Counted from the stretch's first letter, positions 53,499 through 63,423 are shown. The stretch: 64,000 nucleotides of DNA from UBA1309 sp047605645 (GCA_047605645.1 JASGFJ010000020.1:1-64000), one strand, 5' to 3'. Numbers and translations: made by a program. Notes: generated by a model not told the origin, from the sequence alone.

Positions 53499-54764
53499 TT
53501 AATGAAATCTGGCTAAGATATCTTTTACCGCTTTCTTATTTACGGTAAAGTCCATCATTTTCAATTTCACATAATCATCTCTGAAAAAATAGTAACCGAA
53601 ACGAGGATCGATTTTAGATATATTGCGTGATCCCGAACTTGAGTCTTTAATCAGATACCAGTCGTGACCGGTGCCTTTATAGTTTTCAAGAATACCGATA
53701 AGCTGCATTCCGTGATCGTCTGTGGTAGTTCCGTCCAAGAAACGGAAAGCACGGGCATCGTCGTTGATGTATTGCTGCGGAATATCATAATCCGGAATAA
53801 TTGCACAGTTCGTCTCTCTGCTAAATCCCGTTTCAGAAACATCTCCGCCAATACTTAAGGTATAGCCGGATTTAATGGCATCCTTTACGATTTTCATATA
53901 ATCATCTAAAGGAATATTATAGTATTCGCGGCTGTGCCACCAGTTATCAGGCACATCGTACTCGACCTTTTGCCAGTATGGCTGTCCTTTGTAAGAAAGA
54001 ATTTCAACATAATCGTCCGGATTGAGTTTCAAATAATCCTTCAGATAAGTTTGGGGAGTATATTTTTTTCCATCTACGACAAAGTCAGTAGGAGGAACAC
54101 CGATGTAATGATTCAATATTGATTTAATTGTAGAAACGACATATTCCTCATTCCAAGCATTAGACGTTTTCAGAGATTGCAGAAAAGTATTCATCTCCTT
54201 AAACATCTGTTCATGAGAATAAAACTGGCGATTATCGGGAAGGCCTACAAATGCAGCGCGCGGCACAGCACCATATTCTTTCATAATGCGGGCAACTGCA
54301 TTAGACTCCGATCCTTCACCAAATACCGAATCTCCTCTTTTTTGCACAAAGCGACGGGCTTTCTCAACATATTCCCAATAAACAGTATACATCTGCGAGA
54401 GTGTCACATGCTTGCCTGTTTCTCTCAACACCTCCGATTCGTAAAATGAGGTCGTAGAAAAACACCAACATGTGCCGGTATTTCCCTGAGAAATAGTAGG
54501 ATTACTCCAAGCGGTTTTATACAAAGAAGGATCGTTCGGCAAATCCATCTGCGACTGATCCATTAAAATTTGTACAAAAGGCTTTTTTTCACTCTTCTGC
54601 AAAGAATCGTCCACTGCATTAACATCTTTTAGTATCGATTCATAATAATATCCTTTCCCCTTCTGCTCAACCTGGAACTTTGCTTTATCCACATTGTTTT
54701 GGGAGTAGGCTGCCCCACTAAAAGCAAGCAATCCACATAACACAACTACATTTTCCTTTTTCAT
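53499..54764 (-). CDS. C1-family cysteine peptidase (PepC/bleomycin hydrolase-like)
   Basis: 421 residues with a signal peptide ('LCGLLAFSGAAYSQ'), so it is exported, unlike cytoplasmic PepC. The active-site phrase 'SQGNTGTCWCFSTTSF' gives the catalytic Cys99, and 'TDDHGMQLIGIL' gives the His. The third residue is unusual: the region normally reading N-S-W-G is 'WYLIKDSSSGS', with Asp in place of Asn. The length fits Bacteroidetes aminopeptidase C proteins. Its substrate is not known. It is a single-gene unit with its own terminator. Confidence 0.85.
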   Translation of the reverse strand: MKKENVVVLCGLLAFSGAAYSQNNVDKAKFQVEQKGKGYYYESILKDVNAVDDSLQKSEKKPFVQILMDQSQMDLPNDPSLYKTAWSNPTISQGNTGTCWCFSTTSFYESEVLRETGKHVTLSQMYTVYWEYVEKARRFVQKRGDSVFGEGSESNAVARIMKEYGAVPRAAFVGLPDNRQFYSHEQMFKEMNTFLQSLKTSNAWNEEYVVSTIKSILNHYIGVPPTDFVVDGKKYTPQTYLKDYLKLNPDDYVEILSYKGQPYWQKVEYDVPDNWWHSREYYNIPLDDYMKIVKDAIKSGYTLSIGGDVSETGFSRETNCAIIPDYDIPQQYINDDARAFRFLDGTTTDDHGMQLIGILENYKGTGHDWYLIKDSSSGSRNISKIDPRFGYYFFRDDYVKLKMMDFTVNKKAVKDILARFH

Positions 54765-55374
54765 TTACCTAAATTAAATTTTCCATAACTATTCTTTACA
54801 GCTTAAGACAAGCTCACTTTTTAGAATACAAATTTGTATAATTTATGCCGATATACAAAAGATTGGATTTGCACTTTAAGAAATATTTCACAAATAGGGC
54901 GGATCCGATATTTCGTTTAGCCATTACGAAGCCGGATTCAGCCACAAGAAGGAAATGGAAATCCTTGAAAGTATAAATCGATCTGCGAGATAAGTTTTTT
55001 TCTGTATATCCTCAATAAAAATATCCAATCAACAGTCTTGGAGTTTAAATTTACTCAATAGCAACAAGTTATTTACCCAATATAGTAATCATAACGTTTT
55101 TTTCATAAATAGTCCTCTAAACATTAGTGTCATGTATCTAATCCGTCATGTATTTCCAAAATACGACAAATGTATATACTTACAACGAATGATGAACATC
55201 TACTTACAATTTAATTTTCAGTATTATCAGACATAAATGCAACATATTGAATTGTGTTATTTAATAAAAAAATAATGAACCGTCTCATACAGGCATCCGG
55301 TTGACTGATATTTGGAAAAGATGACTTCATCACAAAACAACAATCAAATAGAATGTTTAGAATCTTTTTTCTTC
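54765..55374. other. Intergenic region, nothing recognised
   Basis: AT-rich sequence of about 600 bases between the peptidase gene and the FecR-like gene. No open frame, RNA or repeat stands out beyond short A/T tracts. Confidence 0.5.
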
Positions 55375-55593
55375 CTAAAGGTATCCAATTCGTTTGTTAA
55401 CCCTCTTTAATGCCGAATATGTTTCAGAATTAGAGGGTATTTCCAAACTGTCCCAATATTCCAAAGAGGCTAATTCTTTATCCTCTTCATTTCCATCTTT
55501 GACCAGCCATCTCTGAATTTTTTCTTCCGTTTTAGGAGGGAAACGACCGATGAGATATTTTTTTACAATTGTGGATATGCTATTTTTCATCAT
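55375..55593 (-). CDS. Short FecR-like anti-sigma protein (N-terminal domain only)
   Basis: 72 residues. 'VKKYLIGRFPPKTEEKIQRWLVKDGNEEDKELASLEYWDSL' resembles the N-terminal cytoplasmic domain of Bacteroidetes FecR-type anti-sigma factors, which binds the ECF sigma factor. The usual transmembrane helix and periplasmic FecR/DUF4974 domains are missing, so a full protein of about 300 residues is reduced to its sigma-binding part. It follows the TonB receptor gene on the same strand as the ECF sigma gene and has its own copy of the leader repeat. It is either a truncated gene or a soluble mini anti-sigma. Confidence 0.5.
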   Translation of the reverse strand: MMKNSISTIVKKYLIGRFPPKTEEKIQRWLVKDGNEEDKELASLEYWDSLEIPSNSETYSALKRVNKRIGYL

Positions 55594-55609
55594 TTTGCTT
55601 CACTTTTCT

Positions 55610-55652
55610 ATATATACAATCAAGTGAGAAAAAACTCAGTGAGAAAAATAAC
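55610..55652 (-). promoter_or_regulatory. Leader repeat upstream of the FecR-like gene
   Basis: On the minus strand the words TTTTTCTCAC, GAGTTTTTTC, CACTTGATT and GTATATATA appear in order, ending about 17 bases before the start codon. The same order occurs upstream of the TonB receptor at 57980-58020. It is a candidate ECF-sigma promoter. Confidence 0.55.
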
Positions 55653-55670
55653 ATTTCCTACTGCTACAAT

Positions 55671-57959
55671 TTATTTTCCAAACCTTGAACTATCCACTTC
55701 CTTATATTCCTTCTTTTTAAAACCTCCGAATTTGTACGTGAAAGAAATCGAACACCTTCGTGAATCCGAAATCATCTTCATCCTTAGGTCTTGTGTTTTA
55801 TAATTTAGGTCTAGCTTGTTGGGATTCCAGGAATTAAACATGTCATTGGCTTTGAAAGACAACTCAGCCTTGTCCTTCGCAAAAGTCCATTTTACGGCTG
55901 CATCCATACGCCACATACGACTGATAGTCATTGGCCCCTGAATATTGCGGGTACTATATGAACCAGATAAATCAGCTTTTATATTGGGCTTCGATGAAAT
56001 ATTAAATGTGTTGTCTATATTGGCATAAAAAGCAAAATTATCTTTATCAAAACTTATAGTATGATATTGTTTGCTTTTCGCCTTGTCGTAATATACGTTT
56101 AAGGTCAACCTCGAATCGAGAACCGTCCCTATCCTGAAAGGAACTATCATGTTCAGCCCCGCTTTAGCTGAATAATCGAAGTTTAAGGTCTTATAAATTA
56201 AAACCAATCTTTCGGAGGATTGATAAGGTAATTGATTGAAATTTTTATCCACATAATTCGCATACAGTGTGAAGATATATTTATTCTTCAGGATATAATT
56301 CATCTGGGAAGAATAAATCCTGGATGGTTTCAGATCTGTATTTCCTTGTATTTCGGCGTATCCACTAAGGTATGAAGTGGTATTTTGCATTTCCCAGTAG
56401 CTCGGATACGCTTTGTCCGAGGAAACAGATAGTTGAAAAATCTGGTTTGGGGTAGCTGTATAAGTAATTTCTGAAGTTGGAAACAAACTCCAATAATCAA
56501 TCTCTTTATGCTTGTAATACTCTCCGGCTAAAGAGGCACTAATCGAAAGGTTATCTGATATATTCTTTGAAAATCCGGAATAAACATTATATACATATTC
56601 ATTCAATTTGCTATCGCTATCAGCATTTAACCAGTCGTATCCATCTGAAGAATGATACTTCTGGGAACTTTTGTCAGAAGCAATGCTTAATTTGATTCCA
56701 TAATTAAATATCCACTTTTTCGGCAGATGATGACTTTGATCGGCGTAGAATGAAAACCGGCGGATATCCTGTTTAGATTTGGCTTCAAAAGTATTTTCCT
56801 TCCCCAGCTTTTTCTCCTGATAGTATTGTGTAGTATGGTTTTGATAAGCTGTGAAGTCCATGCCTGTACTCAATCCGAATCCGGATGTATAGCTCAATGC
56901 CAAATTATGCATTTGTATAGGTTTATCTGTCCTTTTCGTATTTTCCGATTCGGAAAAAGTCCCGTACGAAGATGTAAAAGGATGTTCCCATTGCTGTATT
57001 TGCGCGGTGTATGCAGCACTAATTTTATTTTTATCGTTAAGAAACCAATCGTTTCCCAAACGGATGTTATGAGCCGGTGTTCGGGTATGTCCTCTGTCGA
57101 ATTGCTCTATTTCATACACCTTTCCTTGGTATAAATGACGAGATATTATATCTTGTCCTGTACGTTCTCTGCTGTATCCGAATGAGTACATAAAGTCAGT
57201 AGAGAATAGAGGAGTACTGTATAAGAATGTAGCTCCAGCCTGATAATTTGCATAATGCCCTTGCTGGAAGGAGCTATTGATCTGCCCCTGTAGTTGTGAA
57301 GTATCAGAAGCCTCATTCTGAAGGACAAGATTAATAACTGCTCCCCGCACATGATATTGAGGCGGTGCGCTGTACATAATTTCGGCTGCTTGTATACGCT
57401 CTTTCGGCATATTTTTCAGTAAATCAATCAACTGACTTTCGCCCATGTTCGTAGCTTTACCATTGATTATGACAGTAACTCCGTTTGATCCTGCCAATTG
57501 AATACTTCCTTTTTGTTCCAATACTCCTGGAAGCACTAAAATAGCTTCGTAAGCACTGCGGGCAGTTTTATCTTTCAACAGATAAGGCATATTATAAGTC
57601 ATTTTTCCGTCAACAACCTTTACAACAGGGCGTTCTCCTCTAATCGAGACTTCCGATAGCATCTGGCTTTTTTCATTCAGTTGTACATCTCCTAGTGTTG
57701 TAGAGTTATACCTGTTCTGATAAGTTTCATACATCAGATGTTGAATAGTTAAAAGAAAAGGGATGCCATTTGCCTTTACTCTAAAAAAGCCAAGGGAATC
57801 GGTGTAAGCAGAATTTACATATATAGAATCAGTCGTTTGTATTACAATCGTTGCAAACTCAACCGGATGATTATTTTTGTCTATAACTTTTCCTGTGATT
57901 TCCTGTGATTTTATAGATATAGTACATAATAGTAATAAAATAGTTGTCCAGATTTTCAT
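55671..57959 (-). CDS. TonB-dependent receptor-like outer-membrane protein
   Basis: 762 residues. A signal peptide ('WTTILLLLCTISIKSQ') is followed by a carboxypeptidase-regulatory-like beta-sandwich (about 18-95, 'EITGKVIDKNNHPVEFATIVI'), a plug domain ('MPYLLKDKTARSAYEAILVLPGVLEQKG', 'NGVTVIINGKA') and a large beta-barrel typical of the OMP_b-brl_3 group, ending 'CSISFTYKFGGFKKKEY'. It belongs to the transporter-like group that may move peptides or metal chelates; the ligand is unknown. It is transcribed after the ECF sigma gene. Confidence 0.82.
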   Translation of the reverse strand: MKIWTTILLLLCTISIKSQEITGKVIDKNNHPVEFATIVIQTTDSIYVNSAYTDSLGFFRVKANGIPFLLTIQHLMYETYQNRYNSTTLGDVQLNEKSQMLSEVSIRGERPVVKVVDGKMTYNMPYLLKDKTARSAYEAILVLPGVLEQKGSIQLAGSNGVTVIINGKATNMGESQLIDLLKNMPKERIQAAEIMYSAPPQYHVRGAVINLVLQNEASDTSQLQGQINSSFQQGHYANYQAGATFLYSTPLFSTDFMYSFGYSRERTGQDIISRHLYQGKVYEIEQFDRGHTRTPAHNIRLGNDWFLNDKNKISAAYTAQIQQWEHPFTSSYGTFSESENTKRTDKPIQMHNLALSYTSGFGLSTGMDFTAYQNHTTQYYQEKKLGKENTFEAKSKQDIRRFSFYADQSHHLPKKWIFNYGIKLSIASDKSSQKYHSSDGYDWLNADSDSKLNEYVYNVYSGFSKNISDNLSISASLAGEYYKHKEIDYWSLFPTSEITYTATPNQIFQLSVSSDKAYPSYWEMQNTTSYLSGYAEIQGNTDLKPSRIYSSQMNYILKNKYIFTLYANYVDKNFNQLPYQSSERLVLIYKTLNFDYSAKAGLNMIVPFRIGTVLDSRLTLNVYYDKAKSKQYHTISFDKDNFAFYANIDNTFNISSKPNIKADLSGSYSTRNIQGPMTISRMWRMDAAVKWTFAKDKAELSFKANDMFNSWNPNKLDLNYKTQDLRMKMISDSRRCSISFTYKFGGFKKKEYKEVDSSRFGK

Positions 57960-57979
57960 AGTAATGCAATCTATGCTTT

Positions 57980-58020
57980 ATATATACAATTAAGTGAAAA
58001 AACTCCGTGAGAAAAGTAAG
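57980..58020 (-). promoter_or_regulatory. Leader repeat upstream of the TonB receptor
   Basis: On the minus strand CTTTTCTCACGGAG, TTTTTTCACTTAATTG and TATATATA lie about 20 bases before the receptor start. They match the element before the FecR-like gene apart from a few changes and a two-base gap. They lie just after the sigma gene stop. Confidence 0.55.
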
Positions 58021-58035
58021 GTGTTTGAAAACATC

Positions 58036-58587
58036 TCAGAGAAGAGTAAGGAAGAATACCGAAATGGCTTTCCGAATCTCTTTTAAGGCCAGGCTTAGTT
58101 GACTTTCTACATTTCTCTTTGTCGTATTCAGCCGGTCGGCAATTTCGGTATTATTCAGACCTTTATTTCGACTAAGGATGTAAATTTGTTTGCGTTGTTC
58201 GGGCATTTTGTCAACAACATTATCTATCCACAATCCCAATTCCTTTGCAATCAAGTCTTCTTCGGACGTGGAACTATATCCGGAATCGGATATCTCAGCA
58301 ATATATGCAGCATGCAGGTATTTACGTTTTAGAAAATTAAGTGCAGAATTGCGTGCAATAGTATGCAAATATGAATTGAATGACCTGGATGTATCTATTG
58401 ATTCTCTCCTTTCCCACAAAGCAACAAACAAATCTTCCGTCAACTCCTCTGCATCTGATTCGGATTTTAGATATCCGAAAATAAAAGTCTTAACTTTCTC
58501 ATAATAAGCCATAAAAACAGATTCAAAAGCCCGATGTTCTCCGTTTCGTAAAGCTTCTATCGTTTTTGTACAGTTCTTATTATTCAT
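58036..58587 (-). CDS. ECF-type RNA polymerase sigma factor
   Basis: 183 residues. Region 2 is seen in 'FESVFMAYYEKVKTFIFGYLKSESDAEELTEDLFVALWERR' and region 4 in 'MPEQRKQIYILSRNKGLNNTEIADRLNTTKRNVESQLSLALKEIRK'. This is the Bacteroidetes sigma-70-like group that works with FecR-type anti-sigma proteins and TonB receptors. The receptor and a short FecR-like gene follow on the same strand. It is divergent from a second TonB receptor gene at 58803 (215 bases between the starts), which may also be under its control, although the repeated leader element is not found there. Confidence 0.9.
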   Translation of the reverse strand: MNNKNCTKTIEALRNGEHRAFESVFMAYYEKVKTFIFGYLKSESDAEELTEDLFVALWERRESIDTSRSFNSYLHTIARNSALNFLKRKYLHAAYIAEISDSGYSSTSEEDLIAKELGLWIDNVVDKMPEQRKQIYILSRNKGLNNTEIADRLNTTKRNVESQLSLALKEIRKAISVFFLTLL

Positions 58588-58802
58588 GCAGTCGGATTAA
58601 GTTGTGTAGAGCAAAATAAGTAATAATTTATTGGATGCCGAAGTCATTTTTGAAATGTTAAGAACTTTAGTTATTTTCTCAAAGAAAAAAGTGAAGCGAT
58701 AAAAACACACCATCCGTCTACTATTACAACAGATTCGTCTACTAATCATATTGTTCGATTTATTCGATAATACTTTCGCATAAATTACTAATAAACAACC
58801 TG

Positions 58803-61154
58803 ATGAAAAAAAGAAAGACATCAATTCTATTCATTTTTATATTGAGTATAATCTCATTGAGTACATCCGCACAAACAAAATTAACACAAACAGTCCGGGG
58901 AATTGTCGTAGATGCCAATACAGGTACGGCGTTGCCTTATATTTCTGTGAAAGTCGCAGACATGCCCGAGAAGGAAGTTACAACCGATAGTTTGGGTAAT
59001 TTCGTATTCAAAAATATCCCCATTGGACGGCACTCCTTCAAAGCCTCTTCAATGGGTTATCACGCTTATGTGATAAATGAAATTCTTGTAACCTCTTCGA
59101 AAGAGATATTCCTGGAAATTCCCCTGAAAGAGAATGCAAAGGAACTGGCCGAAATAGTGGTAAGTGCCCGTTCGAATGATGATGTGCCTCTAAATAAAAT
59201 GACATTGGTAGGCGGACGGATGTTAAGTGTAGAACAAGCCAGCCGTTATGCGGGAGGGTTGGACGATCCGGCTCGTTTTGTAACCGCCTTTGCAGGAGTT
59301 GCGTCATCGGGATCGAACAATGGAATATCCATTCATGGAAACGCCCCTCACCTACTCCAATGGAGATTGGAGGATATCGAGATACCCAACCCAAACCACT
59401 TTGCCGATATCACAACATTGGGTGGCGGTATTCTCTCTTCCTTGAGCAATAAAGTCTTGGGGAATTCCGATTTTTTAATTGCCGCTTTTCCTGCCGAATA
59501 TGATAATGCCATATCGGGAGTCTTCGATATGAAATTACGAAACGGAAACAATCAAAATCACGAACACACGGTACAAGCAGGTATTTTAGGTTTGGAGTTT
59601 GCGTCAGAAGGGCCCATCAGTAGGAAAAATAACTCGTCTTATATTGCCAGTGCCCGAATATCAACGACAGGCTTGATGAGTAAAATAACAGATATGGATC
59701 TCGGCGGAACTTTCGATTATAATGATGTGAATTTTAAACTGAATTTTCCAACCAAAAGTGTAGGAATATTTTCTATCTGGGGAACCGGATATATTGATTA
59801 CTACAAGTCTAAATTGGAAAAGCAGGAAGATTGGGATTATTTTTATAACCGTTCGACAGCCAAAGACAAACAATACATGGGAGCAGGTGGCCTGGCACAT
59901 CGTTATTATTTTAATGAAAATACGGTTATAAAGACCACTTTGGCTTCTACCTATTCTAAATTTGAGGCGAAACAACATATACACGATTACAATGGAAATT
60001 CTACAATATACGGCGACCTGTACAATCGAACAGGAAATTTTGTAGCCAATACATCATTGAGTAAAAAATACAGTTCCCGCTTCACCAACAAAACAGGTTT
60101 TACATTCCAACACATGACTTATAAGATGAATCTTAACAAGGCCCCGTATGAAGGACAAGCATTAGAAAGTATGTCACAGGGAGAAGGCAATACCAACTTA
60201 ATGTCCGGATATACAAATTCTTCTTTCGATGTCAGCGACAAGCTCACTTTCAATTTTGGAGTGAATGGACAATACCTTGCCCTTAATGATAAATGGACAC
60301 TCGAGCCCCGCTTATCTGTAAAATGGCAAAACACCCCGAAAACATCCTGGGCATTAGCTTATGGTTTACATAGCCGGATGGAAAAAATAGATGTGTATTT
60401 TGTAAAAACTCCGGCTCTGGGAAACAACAATAAAGTGAATCATGATCTGGATTTCACAAAGGCGCATCATCTGATGTTGTCTTATAATTACAGAATTTCT
60501 AAAGATATAAACCTCCGTATTGAACCTTACTTCCAGTATCTTTACAATGTGCCTGTGATTGCCGATAGTTCATATTGTGTACTCAACAGAGATGAATTCT
60601 ATGTCGAAGATGCTTTGGTTAATCAGGGAAAAGGACGAAATATCGGAGTGGACATTACCTTCGAGAAATACCTGAGCCGGGGATATTACTATATGGCTAC
60701 AGCGACGCTTTTCGATTCACGCTACCGTGGAGGAGACAGGAAATGGTACAACACCAAGTTTAATCGCAATTATATACTCAATATATTGGGTGGTAAAGAA
60801 TGGGTGGTCGGCAAAAATAAGAACCGAATATGGAATATCAATTTACGCGCAGTATTGCAAGGTGGCGACCGTTATTCCCCGATAGATATGGAGGCGACGC
60901 TAGCCGATCCGGACAAGATGGTGCAATACGATGCACACCGAGCCTATTCAAAACAGTTTGATCCTATTTCAATGTTTCACTATACCGTAAGCTACCGGAT
61001 AAACCGGAAAGGTAAATCACACGAATTTGCAATAAAAGCAATGAACACCGGAAAAGAGTATTACGGACATAGTTACAATTATAAAACAGGACAGATAGAT
61101 GCTGATCGTCAGGAAGGAGGAATAAGCAATATCAGCTACAAATTTGAGTTCTAA
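58803..61154 (+). CDS. TonB-dependent receptor
   Basis: 783 residues. It has a signal peptide ('SILFIFILSIISLSTSAQ'), a carboxypeptidase-regulatory-like domain (about 30-110, 'GIVVDANTGTALPYISVKVAD'), a plug domain ('RYAGGLDDPARFVTAFAGVASSGSNNGISIHG') and a beta-barrel ending 'GGISNISYKFEF'. The phrase 'GGRMLSVEQASRYAGGLDDPARFVTAFAGV' is common in Bacteroidetes receptors of unknown ligand. It is the first gene of a + strand set with two sensor kinases and a LytTR regulator. Confidence 0.85.
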   Translation: MKKRKTSILFIFILSIISLSTSAQTKLTQTVRGIVVDANTGTALPYISVKVADMPEKEVTTDSLGNFVFKNIPIGRHSFKASSMGYHAYVINEILVTSSKEIFLEIPLKENAKELAEIVVSARSNDDVPLNKMTLVGGRMLSVEQASRYAGGLDDPARFVTAFAGVASSGSNNGISIHGNAPHLLQWRLEDIEIPNPNHFADITTLGGGILSSLSNKVLGNSDFLIAAFPAEYDNAISGVFDMKLRNGNNQNHEHTVQAGILGLEFASEGPISRKNNSSYIASARISTTGLMSKITDMDLGGTFDYNDVNFKLNFPTKSVGIFSIWGTGYIDYYKSKLEKQEDWDYFYNRSTAKDKQYMGAGGLAHRYYFNENTVIKTTLASTYSKFEAKQHIHDYNGNSTIYGDLYNRTGNFVANTSLSKKYSSRFTNKTGFTFQHMTYKMNLNKAPYEGQALESMSQGEGNTNLMSGYTNSSFDVSDKLTFNFGVNGQYLALNDKWTLEPRLSVKWQNTPKTSWALAYGLHSRMEKIDVYFVKTPALGNNNKVNHDLDFTKAHHLMLSYNYRISKDINLRIEPYFQYLYNVPVIADSSYCVLNRDEFYVEDALVNQGKGRNIGVDITFEKYLSRGYYYMATATLFDSRYRGGDRKWYNTKFNRNYILNILGGKEWVVGKNKNRIWNINLRAVLQGGDRYSPIDMEATLADPDKMVQYDAHRAYSKQFDPISMFHYTVSYRINRKGKSHEFAIKAMNTGKEYYGHSYNYKTGQIDADRQEGGISNISYKFEF

Positions 61155-61252
61155 GATTACAGACTGATCTATTTACCTTTCTTGTCGCTATAACAACAAT
61201 GATCTGTTCTGTTTCGAAAAACGTCTTTTACACATTTATTTAAACTCGTAAG

Positions 61253-62272
61253 ATGCCACAGGATATTGTACATAATTTATTGATTAGTCCCCGCTATCGG
61301 ATATGGCGCCACATCGCCCTGACTGGAGCAATTATTCTTATTGTATTCAATCAATTATCTATTGTATATAATTTTAAGTTCATATTTGTTAAGCAATTAC
61401 TGATCTATATTATACCCGTTACAATTTCATACCTCATTATCATCTATTTTAATCTGTATTTTTTAATTCCAAGGTATCTTCTCTCAAAAAAATATCTTCG
61501 TTTTGGAATAGGACTAATCACCTCTGTTTTAGTATTAAATACAATCGTTAATGTAGCTGAATATGTTGTTTACAAAGCCACTGATACGCCATTCAATGAA
61601 TTATCGGTGTTTCACGGGAATAATTTTATAGCCGATATGGTCTTTAATACCTTCCAGTTAGCAATCTGTATGATGGGAGTGGGTGCAATAGTTTTACTCA
61701 AAGAATGGACGAAAGAGAATAAAAATATCTTACAGTTAGAAAAAGAAGTTCTAAAGTCGGAAGTGGAACAATTAAAGGAACGGATTGCGCCCGAAATCTT
61801 ATTCAGGATACTTAACAGCACAGGCAGAAAGGCTAGGGAAAATACAGAAGAAGCCTCCGATATCCTGGTAAAACTGAGCCGGATATTACGCTATCAGCTA
61901 TACGATTGCTCCCGTGACAAAGTATTATTAAAATCCGAGATTTCCTTTATAGAGAATTATCTTATTTTGTTGCAAATGAATTTTGGTAAACCTAATCACA
62001 AAATGACTATTGAAGGCAACATGAATATGATTTTTGTCCCACCTCTTTTGTTTTCTTCATTATTGCAAGTTGCAATAGATAAAACGGGAAGCAATACCGG
62101 ATTGAATATCGATTTTAAAATCGGCAGCAAGCGGATACTATTCCGCTGTACTGCCGATTACATTGAGTTTGAAGATTTCGTTAGGATACAACAACGGCTC
62201 AGATTCTTATACGAAAAAGAATACAGTATTATACAAAAAGACAACCGGATTGAATTGGAAATACCATTCTGA
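61253..62272 (+). CDS. LytS-like sensor protein without phospho-acceptor histidine
   Basis: 339 residues. Four transmembrane segments (about 20-40, 50-72, 84-104, 128-150) are followed by a coiled linker and a His_kinase-type domain. The expected N-P-H-F-L-F-N phrase is 'APEILFRILNS', so the phospho-acceptor His is Glu181. The ATP-binding N-box (E-N-A-x-K-H) is replaced by 'VAIDKTGSN'. It is therefore probably a catalytically dead relative. The next gene encodes an intact paralogue with the same layout, suggesting a sensor partner or heterodimer. Confidence 0.75.
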   Translation: MPQDIVHNLLISPRYRIWRHIALTGAIILIVFNQLSIVYNFKFIFVKQLLIYIIPVTISYLIIIYFNLYFLIPRYLLSKKYLRFGIGLITSVLVLNTIVNVAEYVVYKATDTPFNELSVFHGNNFIADMVFNTFQLAICMMGVGAIVLLKEWTKENKNILQLEKEVLKSEVEQLKERIAPEILFRILNSTGRKARENTEEASDILVKLSRILRYQLYDCSRDKVLLKSEISFIENYLILLQMNFGKPNHKMTIEGNMNMIFVPPLLFSSLLQVAIDKTGSNTGLNIDFKIGSKRILFRCTADYIEFEDFVRIQQRLRFLYEKEYSIIQKDNRIELEIPF

Positions 62273-62361
62273 AACGAAGCATGATTTTCATAAATTCTCA
62301 CGACACAACAATTTAAAAACCAGTTAAGTTTTACACCGCCTAACAGTAAAAATCAGATTGT

Positions 62362-63423
62362 ATGACAAATACTTATCAAAATAATATTATACACCGGCTC
62401 CTTTCCGAAAAATCATTCCGGTTTTGGCGGCATATCCTTTTGACTATATCAATCGGGGTTATTACCCTCAGCTTCGTTTGGTACATCCCTCTGGTTGAAG
62501 TCCCGGAATATTATCGGTTGTATGCCTGGGGAATTTATTTCTTGATTTTCACAGTAATCATATACACGAATATATATGTTTCGGTTCCACGATTGCTGCT
62601 GAAAGGGAAACTCGTAAAATACATTGTTTTTCTATGTACATTTGTAATGGCTATAATCCTGAATATAGTGATTTTACAGGTATATCTACTAAAAAAAGTT
62701 CTGCAAAATGAGCTCAACCTATTATCTTTCCTGTTCAATATTTCTTCGGCATGTTTCATTCTTGCATTCCTACTGTTAGGAACTTCTTCCATTATCTTGA
62801 TAAAATATTGGATATTGGCAGATATGAAAAGGTCACAATTGGAAACATTCATCTTAGAATCGGAATTGAAACTGCTCAAAAACCAGGTGAATCCTCATTT
62901 TTTGTTCAATATGCTGAATAATGCCAATATGCTGCTCAAGAAAGATAAAGAGCAAGCATCAAAAGTATTATTCGAACTGGAAGATCTACTTCGCTATCAA
63001 ATGAATGACAGTATTGCAGAAGACATATTATTGGTTTCTGATATCCGGTTTCTGAACGATTATCTGAATTTGGAGAAAATTCGGCGCGATCATTTTATCT
63101 ATACTATCCGAACAACAGGAAAGATTGAGAAAATTAAAGTTCCTCCGTTATTATTTATTATATTTATCGAAAATGCAGTCAAACATAACCCTGATAATGA
63201 GAATATTTCTTATGTAAATATTGAATTTCATATAGAAGGCAACAGGCTTCGCTTTGTATGCGAAAATTCAAAACCAGGCTATCCGAATCAGCCCAATGCT
63301 GCCAGTGGACTGGGTCTTAAGAATATCAAAAGAAGGCTGAATTTGTTGTACCCTGATTGCCATTCGTTAAATATAACAGACGATAAAATAAAATATACGG
63401 TCAATTTAAATCTTACGTTATGA
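62362..63423 (+). CDS. LytS-type sensor histidine kinase
   Basis: 353 residues. Four transmembrane segments in the first 150 residues precede a His_kinase domain with the intact phrase 'VNPHFLFNMLNNAN' (phospho-acceptor His179) and the N-box 'IENAVKHN'. A glycine-rich 'GLGLKNIKRRL' completes the ATP site. It partners with the LytTR regulator that begins one base before its stop (ATGA overlap). It resembles the preceding gene but has kept all catalytic residues. Confidence 0.92.
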   Translation: MTNTYQNNIIHRLLSEKSFRFWRHILLTISIGVITLSFVWYIPLVEVPEYYRLYAWGIYFLIFTVIIYTNIYVSVPRLLLKGKLVKYIVFLCTFVMAIILNIVILQVYLLKKVLQNELNLLSFLFNISSACFILAFLLLGTSSIILIKYWILADMKRSQLETFILESELKLLKNQVNPHFLFNMLNNANMLLKKDKEQASKVLFELEDLLRYQMNDSIAEDILLVSDIRFLNDYLNLEKIRRDHFIYTIRTTGKIEKIKVPPLLFIIFIENAVKHNPDNENISYVNIEFHIEGNRLRFVCENSKPGYPNQPNAASGLGLKNIKRRLNLLYPDCHSLNITDDKIKYTVNLNLTL

